Shown: one piece after another, positions 1-8,880 of the stretch
Position numbering within the stretch: position 1 is the stretch's first letter
How the letters are laid out: every line of letters begins with the position of its first letter
Source of the DNA: Acetofilamentum sp.
Lineage (GTDB): Bacteria > Bacteroidota > Bacteroidia > Bacteroidales > DYOH01
Assembly: GCA_020720625.1 (NCBI GenBank)
Contig: DYOH01000001.1
Location: 44,654 to 108,653 of the forward strand
Direction of reading: 5' to 3'
Length of the DNA: 64,000 bases
The notes under the pieces: generated by a model
What the model was told of the DNA's origin: nothing
The model's database searches: none
What the model saw: the letters and a program-made list of their open reading frames with translations, nothing else
Position numbers and translations under genes: made by a program

Positions 1-2
1 AA

Positions 3-1298
3 ACAACCGTGGAAATCAGCATGAAAAATGCCAATAATATGATTATTCCAGCATTGGTTACCATTACACCAATTCTTATTAAACGCGAAGTAAATCTTGT
101 TCTTACAATAAAAGACCTAAGCACCGAAATTAAAGCCATGGAGGAAAAAAAGAAACTCGAAGAACAATTACGCCATGCCCAAAAAATGGAAACTATTGGA
201 ACTTTGGCCGGTGGAATTGCGCACGATTTTAATAATATACTTACTCCTATACTCGGATATACACAAATGGCCATGTCTGATTTGCCAGACCAAAGTCCAT
301 TGCTCGAAGATTTGCAGCATGTTTATAAAGCTGCCGGCAGAGCACGCGATTTGGTAAAACAAATCCTCACTTTTAGCCGTAGATTAGAAACAGAAAAGCT
401 CGTAATTTTTGCACATTTAATTATTAATGAGGTTGTGGGATTAATTACCGCTACAATACCAACCAATATAAGAATTAATAAAAAGATACACGCCAAAAAC
501 GACCAGGTTTTTATTGCCCCTACACAGCTGCATCAGGTAATTATGAATATTTGTACCAATGCCTACCAGGCAATGAAAGAGGATGGAGGCGTGCTTACCA
601 TTGAACTCGATGTATTAGACCAACTCTCCATCGAAGAAACAAGTTCAACCGGTTTGGCAAGTGGCCAATACGTTAGAATGAAAATTGGAGATACCGGAAA
701 GGGAATAGACCCATCCATTATGAGCAGAATATTTGAACCATTTTTTACAACCAAATCAGTAGGAGAGGGCACAGGGCTTGGATTGTCTGTTGCTCACGGA
801 ATAATAAAAGACTCAAATGGTTCTATTCAAGTAAAAAGCACAATCAATTTTGGAACAGAATTTACTGTCTATTTGCCCAAAAGCAAAGAGGAAACAACCG
901 AGATTAAGACTTCGAAATCTGGATTTGATGCAAAAAAATACAAGGCTATTTTAGTCGACGATGATAATGATGTATTATCGCTACTTAAGAAGGTGATGCT
1001 CTCCATGGGATTTTATGTGAGCGATTTCATCAAGTCCGAAAATGCACGTCAATTTATTCAGAAGGATATACACTCGTTTGATTTGCTTATAACCGATCAG
1101 ATAATGCCCGATGTACAAGGAATTGACCTTGTAAAATTGGCTAAGGAGCTTAAACCCGGAATAAAAACAATACTTATCACCGGATACAGCGCCGGTTTAA
1201 CCGACGAAAATGCAAAGAAAAGCGGAGTTGACAAATTTTTATTAAAACCAATAATTATTGATAATTTTGCTGAAACCTTAGCGCAAATATTTAGTTAA
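3..1298 (+). CDS. hybrid histidine kinase, C-terminal part (5' end outside window)
   Basis: The frame is open to the window edge, so the N-terminus, probably with PAS or other sensory domains, is missing; the GTG at 9 is not a convincing start. Numbered from that GTG, a short helical linker leads into a HisKA domain with the phospho-acceptor His72 (GGIAHDFNN), then a HATPase domain with the N box near 173-188 and glycine motifs GDTGKGID and GEGTGLGLS (252-260). A receiver domain follows (about 312-428) with acidic pocket DDDN and phospho-acceptor Asp363 (ITDQIMP). This is a complete transmitter plus receiver in the PAS/HisKA class that is usually cytosolic or soluble at this end. A single-domain receiver protein lies 5 nt downstream, almost certainly co-transcribed, so phosphate may pass from one receiver to the other. 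The input signal cannot be read from what is present. Confidence 0.9.
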   Translation, partial: TTVEISMKNANNMIIPALVTITPILIKREVNLVLTIKDLSTEIKAMEEKKKLEEQLRHAQKMETIGTLAGGIAHDFNNILTPILGYTQMAMSDLPDQSPLLEDLQHVYKAAGRARDLVKQILTFSRRLETEKLVIFAHLIINEVVGLITATIPTNIRINKKIHAKNDQVFIAPTQLHQVIMNICTNAYQAMKEDGGVLTIELDVLDQLSIEETSSTGLASGQYVRMKIGDTGKGIDPSIMSRIFEPFFTTKSVGEGTGLGLSVAHGIIKDSNGSIQVKSTINFGTEFTVYLPKSKEETTEIKTSKSGFDAKKYKAILVDDDNDVLSLLKKVMLSMGFYVSDFIKSENARQFIQKDIHSFDLLITDQIMPDVQGIDLVKLAKELKPGIKTILITGYSAGLTDENAKKSGVDKFLLKPIIIDNFAETLAQIFS

Positions 1299-1303
1299 AT
1301 ATT

Positions 1304-1669
1304 ATGAGTAAAATATTAATCGTCGACGACGACCTGGAGATTTCGGGCTTACTTTTGAAACTGCTTAGCAGGAAAAATTATGAGGTGTTTATTGCTTCAT
1401 CGGGAGCCGATGCCATACAAATTTTTAACTCCAATCAAATTGATTTAATTGTAACAGACATTGTAATGCCCGAAATCGGTGGCCTGGAAGTAATTCGCAT
1501 TGTAAGAGGAATAAATGAGTCGCTGCCCATAATTGCAATGTCGGGGGGCGCACTAATAAATTCGGGAACTTATTTAACTATGGCAAAGCAATTAGGGGCA
1601 AAATATGCTTTTCAGAAACCCTTTGATTTGAACGAGTTTTCGCTTGCAGTGCAAAGTTTGATAGGATAA
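1304..1669 (+). CDS. single-domain response regulator (CheY-like)
   Basis: This 121-residue protein is one receiver domain and nothing else. The acidic pocket is DDD at 8-10, the phospho-acceptor is Asp52 in VTDIVMP, and the conserved lysine is Lys105 in QKPF. It starts 5 nt after the hybrid kinase gene and shares its strand, so the two probably form one two-component or phosphorelay unit. Without a DNA-binding or enzymatic domain it should act by protein-protein contact or as a phosphate sink. The target is unknown. Confidence 0.92.
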   Translation: MSKILIVDDDLEISGLLLKLLSRKNYEVFIASSGADAIQIFNSNQIDLIVTDIVMPEIGGLEVIRIVRGINESLPIIAMSGGALINSGTYLTMAKQLGAKYAFQKPFDLNEFSLAVQSLIG

Positions 1670-1685
1670 GCTAAGTGGGCAAATA

Positions 1686-3974
1686 TTAACTAAGTAGCTC
1701 AATTTTATTTTCTAATTCTATAATTCCGGTATTTACGGCAGCAATCAAATTACTCAGATATTCCGGATAGCTATCGGGTTCTTCTGATTCCTTTGCTTTT
1801 AACTCAAGGGTTTTCATTTCTGTGGCCATTTCGTTCATACCCACAATGGTAAGCGATGATTTTGTTTTATGTGCTATTTCGCTAAGCTGCTTATAATCTT
1901 TGTTTTGCAATGCAGTTTCCAATTCTTTTATGTAGATAGGAATTTGCTCTTTAAAAAGAATTACCATTTCTTTTATAATTTTTATATTACCCCCCGACAT
2001 GGTTTGCAGGTAGCTAAGATTGGTTATAGAGACTTGGTTTTTTGTGCTATTTATCATATTACTATTATCATCACTTTTATAGTTTGAAAGGATTGCCGAA
2101 ATAAGTTCCTCCTCGGAAAATGGTTTTGAAACAAATTTATTCATTCCCACGGCAAAAGATTTATCGATTTCCGCTTTTGTTGCAGCGGCGGTTAAGGCAA
2201 TAATTAATGTGTCTTTATTTTCCGGCGAATATTCTCTAATGTGTTTGGCAACTTCAAATCCATCCTTCACGGGCATGTGCAAATCCAGCAGAATAGCGTT
2301 AAATTTTAGCGAATCGGAGGCCACAATTGCTTCGCCGCCATCGTTGGCGACTGTAAGCTTAACTTTATATTTTTTTAATATCTCTTTGGCCACTAGTTGG
2401 TTTAGTTTGTTGTCTTCGGCCAATAATATATTCATTTGTTGCATTTGATTGAGCAAGCTTTCGGTTAATATAAATTCATTTTTTTCAATCACAGGTTCAT
2501 CAGATAGCTCAAAAGGTAATTCAATGGTAAAAACCGATCCGGCATCAACTTTGCTTTTCAGGTATATTTTGCCTTTCTGCAATTCTACCAGTTGTTTCGA
2601 TATAGATAAGCCTAGTCCGGTTCCACCATATTTTCGGGTGGTTTCGGTACTTTCTTGCTGAAAACTTTCAAATATGGTTTGCTGTTTTTCGGGTTTAATA
2701 CCTATACCGGTATCACTAATAATGAACTGAAGCAAGGTATAATCTGTTTCGGCATAGCTAGAAATTACATCTAAACTTACGCTTCCTTTTTCAGTAAATT
2801 TAATTCCATTTCCAATAATATTTAACAAAATCTGATTCAAACGAATAGGATCTCCCAGCAAATGATTATTCACATTGTCATGTATCAGGTATTTTAGTTT
2901 AAGGCCTTTTTTATCGGCGCTGTATTTTAAAGTATTAAAAACCTGTTTCACAATTTTGTTTAGTTGGAAAGGAATATGCTCAATTTGAATATTCCCGCTT
3001 TGAATCTTCGAAAAATCGAGAATATCGTTTATGATAACCAATAGATTTTCGGCAGATACTTTGATATTTTTCAAGTATTTTAATTGCTCAACTGTTAAGT
3101 TGCTATCCATTAGTATATTGGTCATTCCTAAAATCGCATTCATCGGAGTTCTTATTTCATGACTCATGTTGGCCACAAACTGTTCTTTAATTTTAACCAG
3201 CTCTAAGGCTTCTTCTTTGGCAGAAACCAATTCGTTATTTTGTATTTCGATATGCTCGAGCAAATTATTTACATCTGTGGCTAATTTACCCACTTCGTCG
3301 TTAGTCTCAATTAATGCTCTTAATTTAAAATTGTTGTCGTTTTTTACTTTACTAACAAGTGTTTGAAGGTTTAGCAATGGACTTGTTATAAATCCCTGAA
3401 GCTTAAGAGTTAATAAGAATGCAATTAACGAACTGCTAAATATTACAATGAGAATAATTTTGATGTATTGCCAGAGTCTTATTTTTATTGGCAAATGCGA
3501 TTGTATATAAATTGCTCCAATAATATCTTCAGAGAAATGATTAATATCGCGAAATTTAATCGATTGAAATACGTTTATTGTATTTCCGTCTACCCAACTG
3601 GTATCAATGTTTCTTACTGTGAAATCAAAATTTTTGATATTGTTTTCTTCTATTGCATAATCGGCAAAGAACTTAAATTTATTGTATTCAGCGTTAATAC
3701 TAAAAATGGTAACATTTTTTATTACAGGGCTATTTTTTATAGAAGAGAGATAGGCTTGTGCATTAAAAATGTCTTCAAAAAATATGACCGCCGAGTTACT
3801 TTCTCCAAACACTTTTGCAAAAACGCTCAATTCCGAAATCTGATTTTTTATAAAATTACGATAATCTATGGTGAGAAAAGCAAATGTGGCAGTGATAAGT
3901 GTGAAACCGCCAATAAAAGTAATTAGCAGAATTATTTTTAGTCTGATGGATAAATCTTTAAAAAGCTTTTTCAT
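1686..3974 (-). CDS. CHASE8-like hybrid sensor histidine kinase with receiver and Hpt domains
   Basis: A 762-residue inner-membrane kinase. TM1 (about 13-36) and TM2 (about 170-192) enclose a periplasmic domain of about 130 residues. Its start (ESNSAVIFFEDIFNAQAYL, from residue 58, and the following helix) looks like the CHASE8 domain of YfiN-type cyclases. HAMP (about 192-245), HisKA with His272 (SHEIRTPMN), HATPase (N box about 381-395; GGTGLGLS 450-457), a receiver with Asp564 (LLDLHMP) and a C-terminal Hpt with His702 (AHKTKSS) follow, so all parts of a multistep relay are in one chain. Upstream on the same strand, 121 nt away, is a YfiR-family gene. Inference: YfiR-like inhibition of the periplasmic domain controls the kinase. 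No dedicated output regulator adjoins it; the lone receiver at 1304-1669 converges on it and could be a partner. Confidence 0.9.
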   Translation of the reverse strand: MKKLFKDLSIRLKIILLITFIGGFTLITATFAFLTIDYRNFIKNQISELSVFAKVFGESNSAVIFFEDIFNAQAYLSSIKNSPVIKNVTIFSINAEYNKFKFFADYAIEENNIKNFDFTVRNIDTSWVDGNTINVFQSIKFRDINHFSEDIIGAIYIQSHLPIKIRLWQYIKIILIVIFSSSLIAFLLTLKLQGFITSPLLNLQTLVSKVKNDNNFKLRALIETNDEVGKLATDVNNLLEHIEIQNNELVSAKEEALELVKIKEQFVANMSHEIRTPMNAILGMTNILMDSNLTVEQLKYLKNIKVSAENLLVIINDILDFSKIQSGNIQIEHIPFQLNKIVKQVFNTLKYSADKKGLKLKYLIHDNVNNHLLGDPIRLNQILLNIIGNGIKFTEKGSVSLDVISSYAETDYTLLQFIISDTGIGIKPEKQQTIFESFQQESTETTRKYGGTGLGLSISKQLVELQKGKIYLKSKVDAGSVFTIELPFELSDEPVIEKNEFILTESLLNQMQQMNILLAEDNKLNQLVAKEILKKYKVKLTVANDGGEAIVASDSLKFNAILLDLHMPVKDGFEVAKHIREYSPENKDTLIIALTAAATKAEIDKSFAVGMNKFVSKPFSEEELISAILSNYKSDDNSNMINSTKNQVSITNLSYLQTMSGGNIKIIKEMVILFKEQIPIYIKELETALQNKDYKQLSEIAHKTKSSLTIVGMNEMATEMKTLELKAKESEEPDSYPEYLSNLIAAVNTGIIELENKIELLS

Positions 3975-4095
3975 CCGTATATCATTTTTTGTTGAAGCAA
4001 ATTTGAAATGCCATGCAATTATTTTTTTATAGTTATTCCCTTTTATTCAGGCACATATTTCTACTTTCTGAAATCATTTAATTTTCATCCTTTTC

Positions 4096-4638
4096 TTATT
4101 TATTTGTTGAAATAACTTTTGCTACCGATAGTAGTCTGCTATCAATGATTAAGCCATTTTCGCGAGCCTGCACATAGTTTATTTCAAATTTTTTATCTGT
4201 CGCATTCTCGTTAAAGTTAATAATTCCTCCATTCTCGCAAAAATTTTTGATATTATTACCAATAGTAAGTATGGGGTGATTTTGGCTAATTTTTAAGACT
4301 TGAGCAATTATTTCAGCATCTAAGGTATTAATAAAAACGATGTTGCAACTTAGAATTTCCTCAGGTTTTTTTATATTTGTGATTATCCAATTATTGGGAA
4401 CTTTGCTTCGGGCTTCAAGCATTTGTTTTAGTACATCTCCAAAAATATCTTCTCCTATAATTCCCATCACAACATTTTGATTTTGTACTTGATTTGGCCA
4501 TACTATAAATTTGGTGAAATTTATGATGTAACCAGCTTTAACCTGCTCATTGGTAAAAGTTTGCGCTCTGGCATTTTCTGCCAAGGCGCAAAAAATGAAG
4601 ATAAGAAATACCAAATATATTTTATTCAATTTTTTCAC
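4096..4638 (-). CDS. YfiR family periplasmic protein (DUF4154)
   Basis: 180 residues with a signal peptide (hydrophobic 8-20, cleavage likely after ARA at about 25). The mature start carries the family hallmark QVKAGYIINFTKFIVWP, matching the 'lKaayllnFakFveWP' pattern of YfiR/DUF4154. In Pseudomonas, YfiR is a periplasmic repressor that binds the sensory domain of the cyclase YfiN and is released by the lipoprotein YfiB. Here the gene overlaps the upstream PorE-like gene by 4 nt and precedes the CHASE8-like hybrid kinase, so translational coupling and a shared role are likely. The binding partner is inferred from gene order. Confidence 0.88.
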   Translation of the reverse strand: MKKLNKIYLVFLIFIFCALAENARAQTFTNEQVKAGYIINFTKFIVWPNQVQNQNVVMGIIGEDIFGDVLKQMLEARSKVPNNWIITNIKKPEEILSCNIVFINTLDAEIIAQVLKISQNHPILTIGNNIKNFCENGGIINFNENATDKKFEINYVQARENGLIIDSRLLSVAKVISTNK

Positions 4639-7091
4639 TTTCTGATATCAAAAATCTTGATGATTATAAAATAATATTTATTGTTGTTTTCCGCTGTGAG
4701 CAAATCCGGCTTAAATGTGGTTTGCAGTATAGAATTTTGGCAATCGCAGCCGTTTTTTTGCAGAAATTCATGTACCATCATCGATTTTGATTTTAGGGCA
4801 TTAATTTCCTTTATTCTATCTACTTCGGCATTAAACGAAATTGCCTCAATGCTTATGTATAAATATGGGTTTTCGTTAATTAGCTGTATTACATCAAACA
4901 ATAAATTAAAATATTCCGGTGAAACGCTTGTTTGATTTACATCAATTTTCATTTCGTATTGAAAAACAAGGGTATTTGTCGATTTAGTAGAATCTGCATC
5001 AATAAGCGATTGAATTTGATTTGCACCTGTAATATCTGTAATTCTTTGTGCACTGATGTTTTTAAATGCTTTTAAAGGTGGTGCCGTGAAAATGGTGTCT
5101 CCTTCAATTACTATGAAATGTTTTTTTGTGGCAAGGGAAGAATGATAGCTGTGCGAGTAAATTTCGGTTTTCTCGCTTTTCTCAAATAATTGATTAATGG
5201 TAGCTGTATCTGTATTAATGATGCTGTTTTCGATTAATAATAATAAATCGTTCAATTGCGATTCTGCTCCAATAGTACCATTGCTCTCTTCTGTTTCTTG
5301 ATTTAATGATTGTTTTACATAGCTGTTTATGGAATCTATTTTGCCACTTACGTCATAAAACAGATTTTGCATTTCGCTTAAGTATCCTGTGATGGAATCG
5401 TTGGCCAATTTTCCTAAATCGTAGAAATTGTTTTTTACCGTAATTTCGGCTGCTTCTAATTGAGTACTGTCTGTAAATGGTTGTAAGCTTATGCTTTGAA
5501 ATATTTGATAGAAATATTCCTGTTTAGGAACTTCAATGGTAATTTTTTGCGGTTTATATCCTTCGGCTTCAAAGAGTAAATCATATACCTTTCCGGGCTC
5601 AAATATGATAAAATATTTTCCAAGTGCTTTTTGCGATGTAAAACTGTATTTTATTTTCTCCTTTGTAGATGTTTCAATTACAGATAGCTTTAGGTTTACA
5701 GGTTTTGGCGGATTGCCTGCCTGAAAAGTGCCGTTGAGTAGCGTTAGTGGAATGCTCTCATTTAGTTTTACGCTATATAAATCGTGCAGACGAATATTTC
5801 TTTTCTGATTACTTGAGTAGAATGCCAGGTTATTGGTGGTTGATGTTGTAAATGAGCGGTTGTTACCAACAGTATTTATTGCGAATCCTATGTTTTGTGC
5901 ATTTCCGGTTTTGTTTTTTACCATCGGGCTCATAAAAATATCGAATCCGCCCATACTTTGGTACGACGATGAGCTAAAATAAAGCATCATGTTTTTGCGG
6001 TTAAAAAATGGATCAATTTCGTCGAGGGCTGTATTTATTACTTCCAGATTTACAATAGAATCCCATGTTCCGTTATGTTTTTGGTCTATTTTATATATAT
6101 CATACCCTCCTTTGCCGCCGGCTCTGGAGCTGCTGAAATATATTTCTTTATTGTTTTTTCCAAAAGAAATTCTTCCGTCGCCTTTTTGTAAAAAACTATA
6201 ATTAAGTGGTTGTAGCTCAATTACTTTGTCTCCACTAATTTTGCATAGATATACAGAACTTTCATTGGGTGTGTCTTTATAAATGAGCAAATTTTCCTGC
6301 TCAAAATCCATTCCTGCAATTCTAATATTTTGTACATTTTGCATAAAACTATTCGGAAACTCCAGAATTTTAGATTTTGTCCAGATTCCAAATTCATTCC
6401 TGCTCAGCATTATTTGGTTTCGGTTTTTCTTTAGGGAATCTTTTTCGAAATATAGAATAGTGCCATCAAAATTTACTACAACATTAATTTCGTCGTGGGC
6501 TTCGTTATTTATATTGCCTCTTAGACCACTTATTTCCGAGTATATTGTATCTTTTATTATTGACTGAGCATTTAAGGATGCATTTATCATCATTTTTGTA
6601 TAGCCATAGAACTCGTCTTTGTTGCTAACCTTTTCAAGGTATTTATTAAAGTAATATATTGCTTTAGCAAATTGATAATCTAAATAATATAGCCTGCCTA
6701 AATCTTTATATATAATGGTAGGAGTATTGGAATATCCCGACTCCAGAACGTATTCAATATAGGGTAGGGCGGTTTGCGGATCGCCATTTTTTTCGAGATG
6801 ACATACAGCAATCAGATACTTTACATAAACTTGCTCTATATTAATAAATTGAGAATCAATAAAGAACTGAAAGTTTTCGGAATTTTTCAAAAATTGAGGG
6901 GCTTTTAAAGAATCGAGTTCATATAAAATAGCCAAAGCTTTATCATAGTTTTCTTCGTAAATATAGTCAAGGCTTCTGTAAAAGTTTTTTTCATAAAGCT
7001 TTTTGTCAACCTGTTGAGCGTTTAAAAGCGTTTGGGTAAACAAAAATAGTAATAAAGTAAGCAGCTGAAAAAGATTTTTATTTGGTCCCAT
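4635..7091 (-). CDS. PorE-like TPR / PD40 propeller / OmpA-like envelope protein
   Basis: 818 residues with a signal peptide (about 1-25). In order: TPR-like helices (about 30-180), a PD40/WD40-like propeller (about 230-430; blades with IYFSSSRAGGKGGYDIY and LYFSSSSYQSMGGFDIF), a carboxypeptidase-regulatory-like beta domain (about 455-525), a linker, and a C-terminal region (about 715-818) patterned like OmpA. This order matches PorE of the type IX secretion system and its many Bacteroidota paralogs. In the C-terminal part the usual peptidoglycan-contacting 'GHTD...N..LS..RA' is degenerate (for example EAISFNAEVDRIKEINALKS), so peptidoglycan binding is doubtful. The gene starts 2 nt after the membrane-protein gene ends and overlaps the YfiR-like gene by 4 nt. 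Its role may parallel YfiB, the OmpA-like arm of Yfi systems; that is inference. Confidence 0.8.
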   Translation of the reverse strand: MGPNKNLFQLLTLLLFLFTQTLLNAQQVDKKLYEKNFYRSLDYIYEENYDKALAILYELDSLKAPQFLKNSENFQFFIDSQFINIEQVYVKYLIAVCHLEKNGDPQTALPYIEYVLESGYSNTPTIIYKDLGRLYYLDYQFAKAIYYFNKYLEKVSNKDEFYGYTKMMINASLNAQSIIKDTIYSEISGLRGNINNEAHDEINVVVNFDGTILYFEKDSLKKNRNQIMLSRNEFGIWTKSKILEFPNSFMQNVQNIRIAGMDFEQENLLIYKDTPNESSVYLCKISGDKVIELQPLNYSFLQKGDGRISFGKNNKEIYFSSSRAGGKGGYDIYKIDQKHNGTWDSIVNLEVINTALDEIDPFFNRKNMMLYFSSSSYQSMGGFDIFMSPMVKNKTGNAQNIGFAINTVGNNRSFTTSTTNNLAFYSSNQKRNIRLHDLYSVKLNESIPLTLLNGTFQAGNPPKPVNLKLSVIETSTKEKIKYSFTSQKALGKYFIIFEPGKVYDLLFEAEGYKPQKITIEVPKQEYFYQIFQSISLQPFTDSTQLEAAEITVKNNFYDLGKLANDSITGYLSEMQNLFYDVSGKIDSINSYVKQSLNQETEESNGTIGAESQLNDLLLLIENSIINTDTATINQLFEKSEKTEIYSHSYHSSLATKKHFIVIEGDTIFTAPPLKAFKNISAQRITDITGANQIQSLIDADSTKSTNTLVFQYEMKIDVNQTSVSPEYFNLLFDVIQLINENPYLYISIEAISFNAEVDRIKEINALKSKSMMVHEFLQKNGCDCQNSILQTTFKPDLLTAENNNKYYFIIIKIFDIRK

Positions 7092-7093
7092 TT

Positions 7094-8176
7094 TTATTTT
7101 TTAGAATCTTCTTGTTTTAAGTTGGTTTTTAGAATTGTACTAATGATATTGTCGAAAAGTTTAAAAATAAACTCTACACTGTAACCTGCTAGAAATGCCA
7201 CTGCCAGAGGCGATAAATTGGCGATAAAACTTTGGCTTAATTCAGAGCGATCACCCCAGAATAATCCTACCATTAATCCCAGTAGTGCTCCCAAATTAAT
7301 TCGTAAAGTATAATTTATGCGTGATTCATGTGAGAATAGCATTTTTTCGATTTCGGTTGTAAGATTTCTGAGCACAAAAGCAAATCCGCCCAATAACCCA
7401 TATAGCAAAGGTAGAATATAAATATTGAGAATAAGGTTTGTATTGTTGGCCGATTGAAGCACATCCACCCGTTCCATATATGCTGGGTTTTGCCCAGGCA
7501 TCATCATCATGTCGCCGGAGGCAATACCTCCTTGTTCTATTTGTGTTTCTGGAGTGTCTTTTCTAAATCTGAGAAATTCAAGATTATGCAAGGATTCCAA
7601 TAATTTGATGCTACTATTTTTTTCGTTTTCGAGTTCTTCAAATTCGCTTTGCAGGATTCCAATTTGCAAACTTGTTCTTTTATTGGTCGATTTATCTATC
7701 AGGTTAAGATCGGAAACCTGAACCTCTATTTCCTTCATTCGAATGCTGGCTTTTTCAATGCTTTTGAGCAAAGTGGTGCCAATTACACTATAAATTTGCA
7801 AAATAAGCATTACAGCCATTGATAACAAGGCAAATGTTGTATAGAGTTTTACTGCGGAATGGGCAAGTGCAGGTTTAATTTTTTGTTTTATGAGTTTTTG
7901 CCATAGCGTAGGTGAGTTTATTGGTTGTTCGATGGTTGCTAAAAGGCTGTTGATGGTAACTGGATGAATCAATTTTACCATTTTTTGATAAGTATGCCAG
8001 AATTTAGCTTCCTCTTCGGGAGTCCATTTGTTTTCGCTGTTCAATTGTTTGGCTTTGGTCAGGATATTAATCTGATCTTCACTAATATCAATACCATGTT
8101 CTGCAATGTAGGAGAGTAAAAGCTGGGAATGTTGCACTGCTTCGCTTAAAAGCTGATTATTCACTGTGTTTGCCAT
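7094..8176 (-). CDS. multi-pass membrane protein of unknown function
   Basis: I do not recognise this 360-residue family. The ATG at 8176 (MANTVNNQLL) is preferred over an in-frame GTG at 8203. An N-terminal soluble helical part (1-110) is followed by TM1 (about 112-135), a soluble segment of about 110 residues with a heptad-like helix (about 145-200) and a Met/Gly-rich loop (DMMMMPGQ), then three hydrophobic segments (about 248-268, 292-308, 321-343). The Trp at the third segment (LFWGDRSELSQSF) and helical layout do not match a transporter that I know. It ends 2 nt before the PorE-like gene and is the first gene of the apparent YfiR/hybrid-kinase operon, so it may be an extra envelope component of that system. 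Confidence 0.75.
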   Translation of the reverse strand: MANTVNNQLLSEAVQHSQLLLSYIAEHGIDISEDQINILTKAKQLNSENKWTPEEEAKFWHTYQKMVKLIHPVTINSLLATIEQPINSPTLWQKLIKQKIKPALAHSAVKLYTTFALLSMAVMLILQIYSVIGTTLLKSIEKASIRMKEIEVQVSDLNLIDKSTNKRTSLQIGILQSEFEELENEKNSSIKLLESLHNLEFLRFRKDTPETQIEQGGIASGDMMMMPGQNPAYMERVDVLQSANNTNLILNIYILPLLYGLLGGFAFVLRNLTTEIEKMLFSHESRINYTLRINLGALLGLMVGLFWGDRSELSQSFIANLSPLAVAFLAGYSVEFIFKLFDNIISTILKTNLKQEDSKK

Positions 8177-8260
8177 CGGCCTTTGATTAAATAAAACAAT
8201 CACTACCCAGATGCACTAAGTAGCGTTGATAAGATATAATTTTTTTTGCGAATTTAAGCA

Positions 8261-8713
8261 TTATTTTATGAGAATTTGAAATTTTTTCAGCTCATTAAAT
8301 TCTACCAAGCCATTATCTTCGTATGATATTACTTGTACTTCCCACCATCCGGGTTTTAAATCGCTAATTTTGGATTCTATAGAAACATAATATTTTCCAT
8401 CCCTAATAGTTGATTTTGCAATCCCTTTTATGCTTTGAACAAAAAATCTTTTGGTGCTGGCATACCTGTACCATTGAAACTCAAATTCGGGCAATTTATT
8501 TTGATTAAATTGACTAAAATCGTTTTTTTCAAAGAAAAGCACTAAGGCAAGGGTATCTGGTTTTGCAATACCATTTCTGAAGGCTGTTGGTAAAAATATG
8601 TTTTGATCGTCGGCTTTCCATACTACGTGCGCGGGTTTTAACAAACTGGATGGTTGCGCTGCCGTTACCAGATAGCATACTAAAATACTGAATACTAATA
8701 TAATCTTTTTCAT
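8261..8713 (-). CDS. small secreted protein of unknown function
   Basis: 150 residues with a clear signal peptide (KKIILVFSILVCYLVTAAQ, cleavage near 19). The mature part is beta-rich with aromatic spacing (EFEFQWYRY; LKPGWWEVQVISYEDNG), reminiscent of a small immunoglobulin-like or DUF2914-like sandwich, though I cannot assign the family with confidence. It lies 85 nt upstream of the membrane protein gene at 7094-8176 and 167 nt downstream of guaA on the same strand, so it is either its own unit or the head of the Yfi-like operon. Confidence 0.72.
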   Translation of the reverse strand: MKKIILVFSILVCYLVTAAQPSSLLKPAHVVWKADDQNIFLPTAFRNGIAKPDTLALVLFFEKNDFSQFNQNKLPEFEFQWYRYASTKRFFVQSIKGIAKSTIRDGKYYVSIESKISDLKPGWWEVQVISYEDNGLVEFNELKKFQILIK

Positions 8714-8880
8714 GTGGCAATTTTTTTTCGTTTAATGCAATAGTATCTTATAAATTAAGCCGTTTACAAAAAAATATTTTTTTTATAGAATACGCTGACC
8801 CGTTTTGTAAAAAGTACTCTTGCGGATAATTTTTTGGTTTATCTTTATATTTAAATTTGCAAAATTCGTACCATATCACA

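Noticed and set aside
8529-8720. Minus-strand frame inside the gene at 8261-8713
   Set aside because: It is an overlapping frame without signal or family character; the gene with the signal peptide explains the region.
8763-8811. TTTACAAAA / TTTTGTAAA hairpin as guaA terminator
   Set aside because: The stem is AT-only with a 31-nt loop; too weak to call, though a terminator after guaA is possible here.
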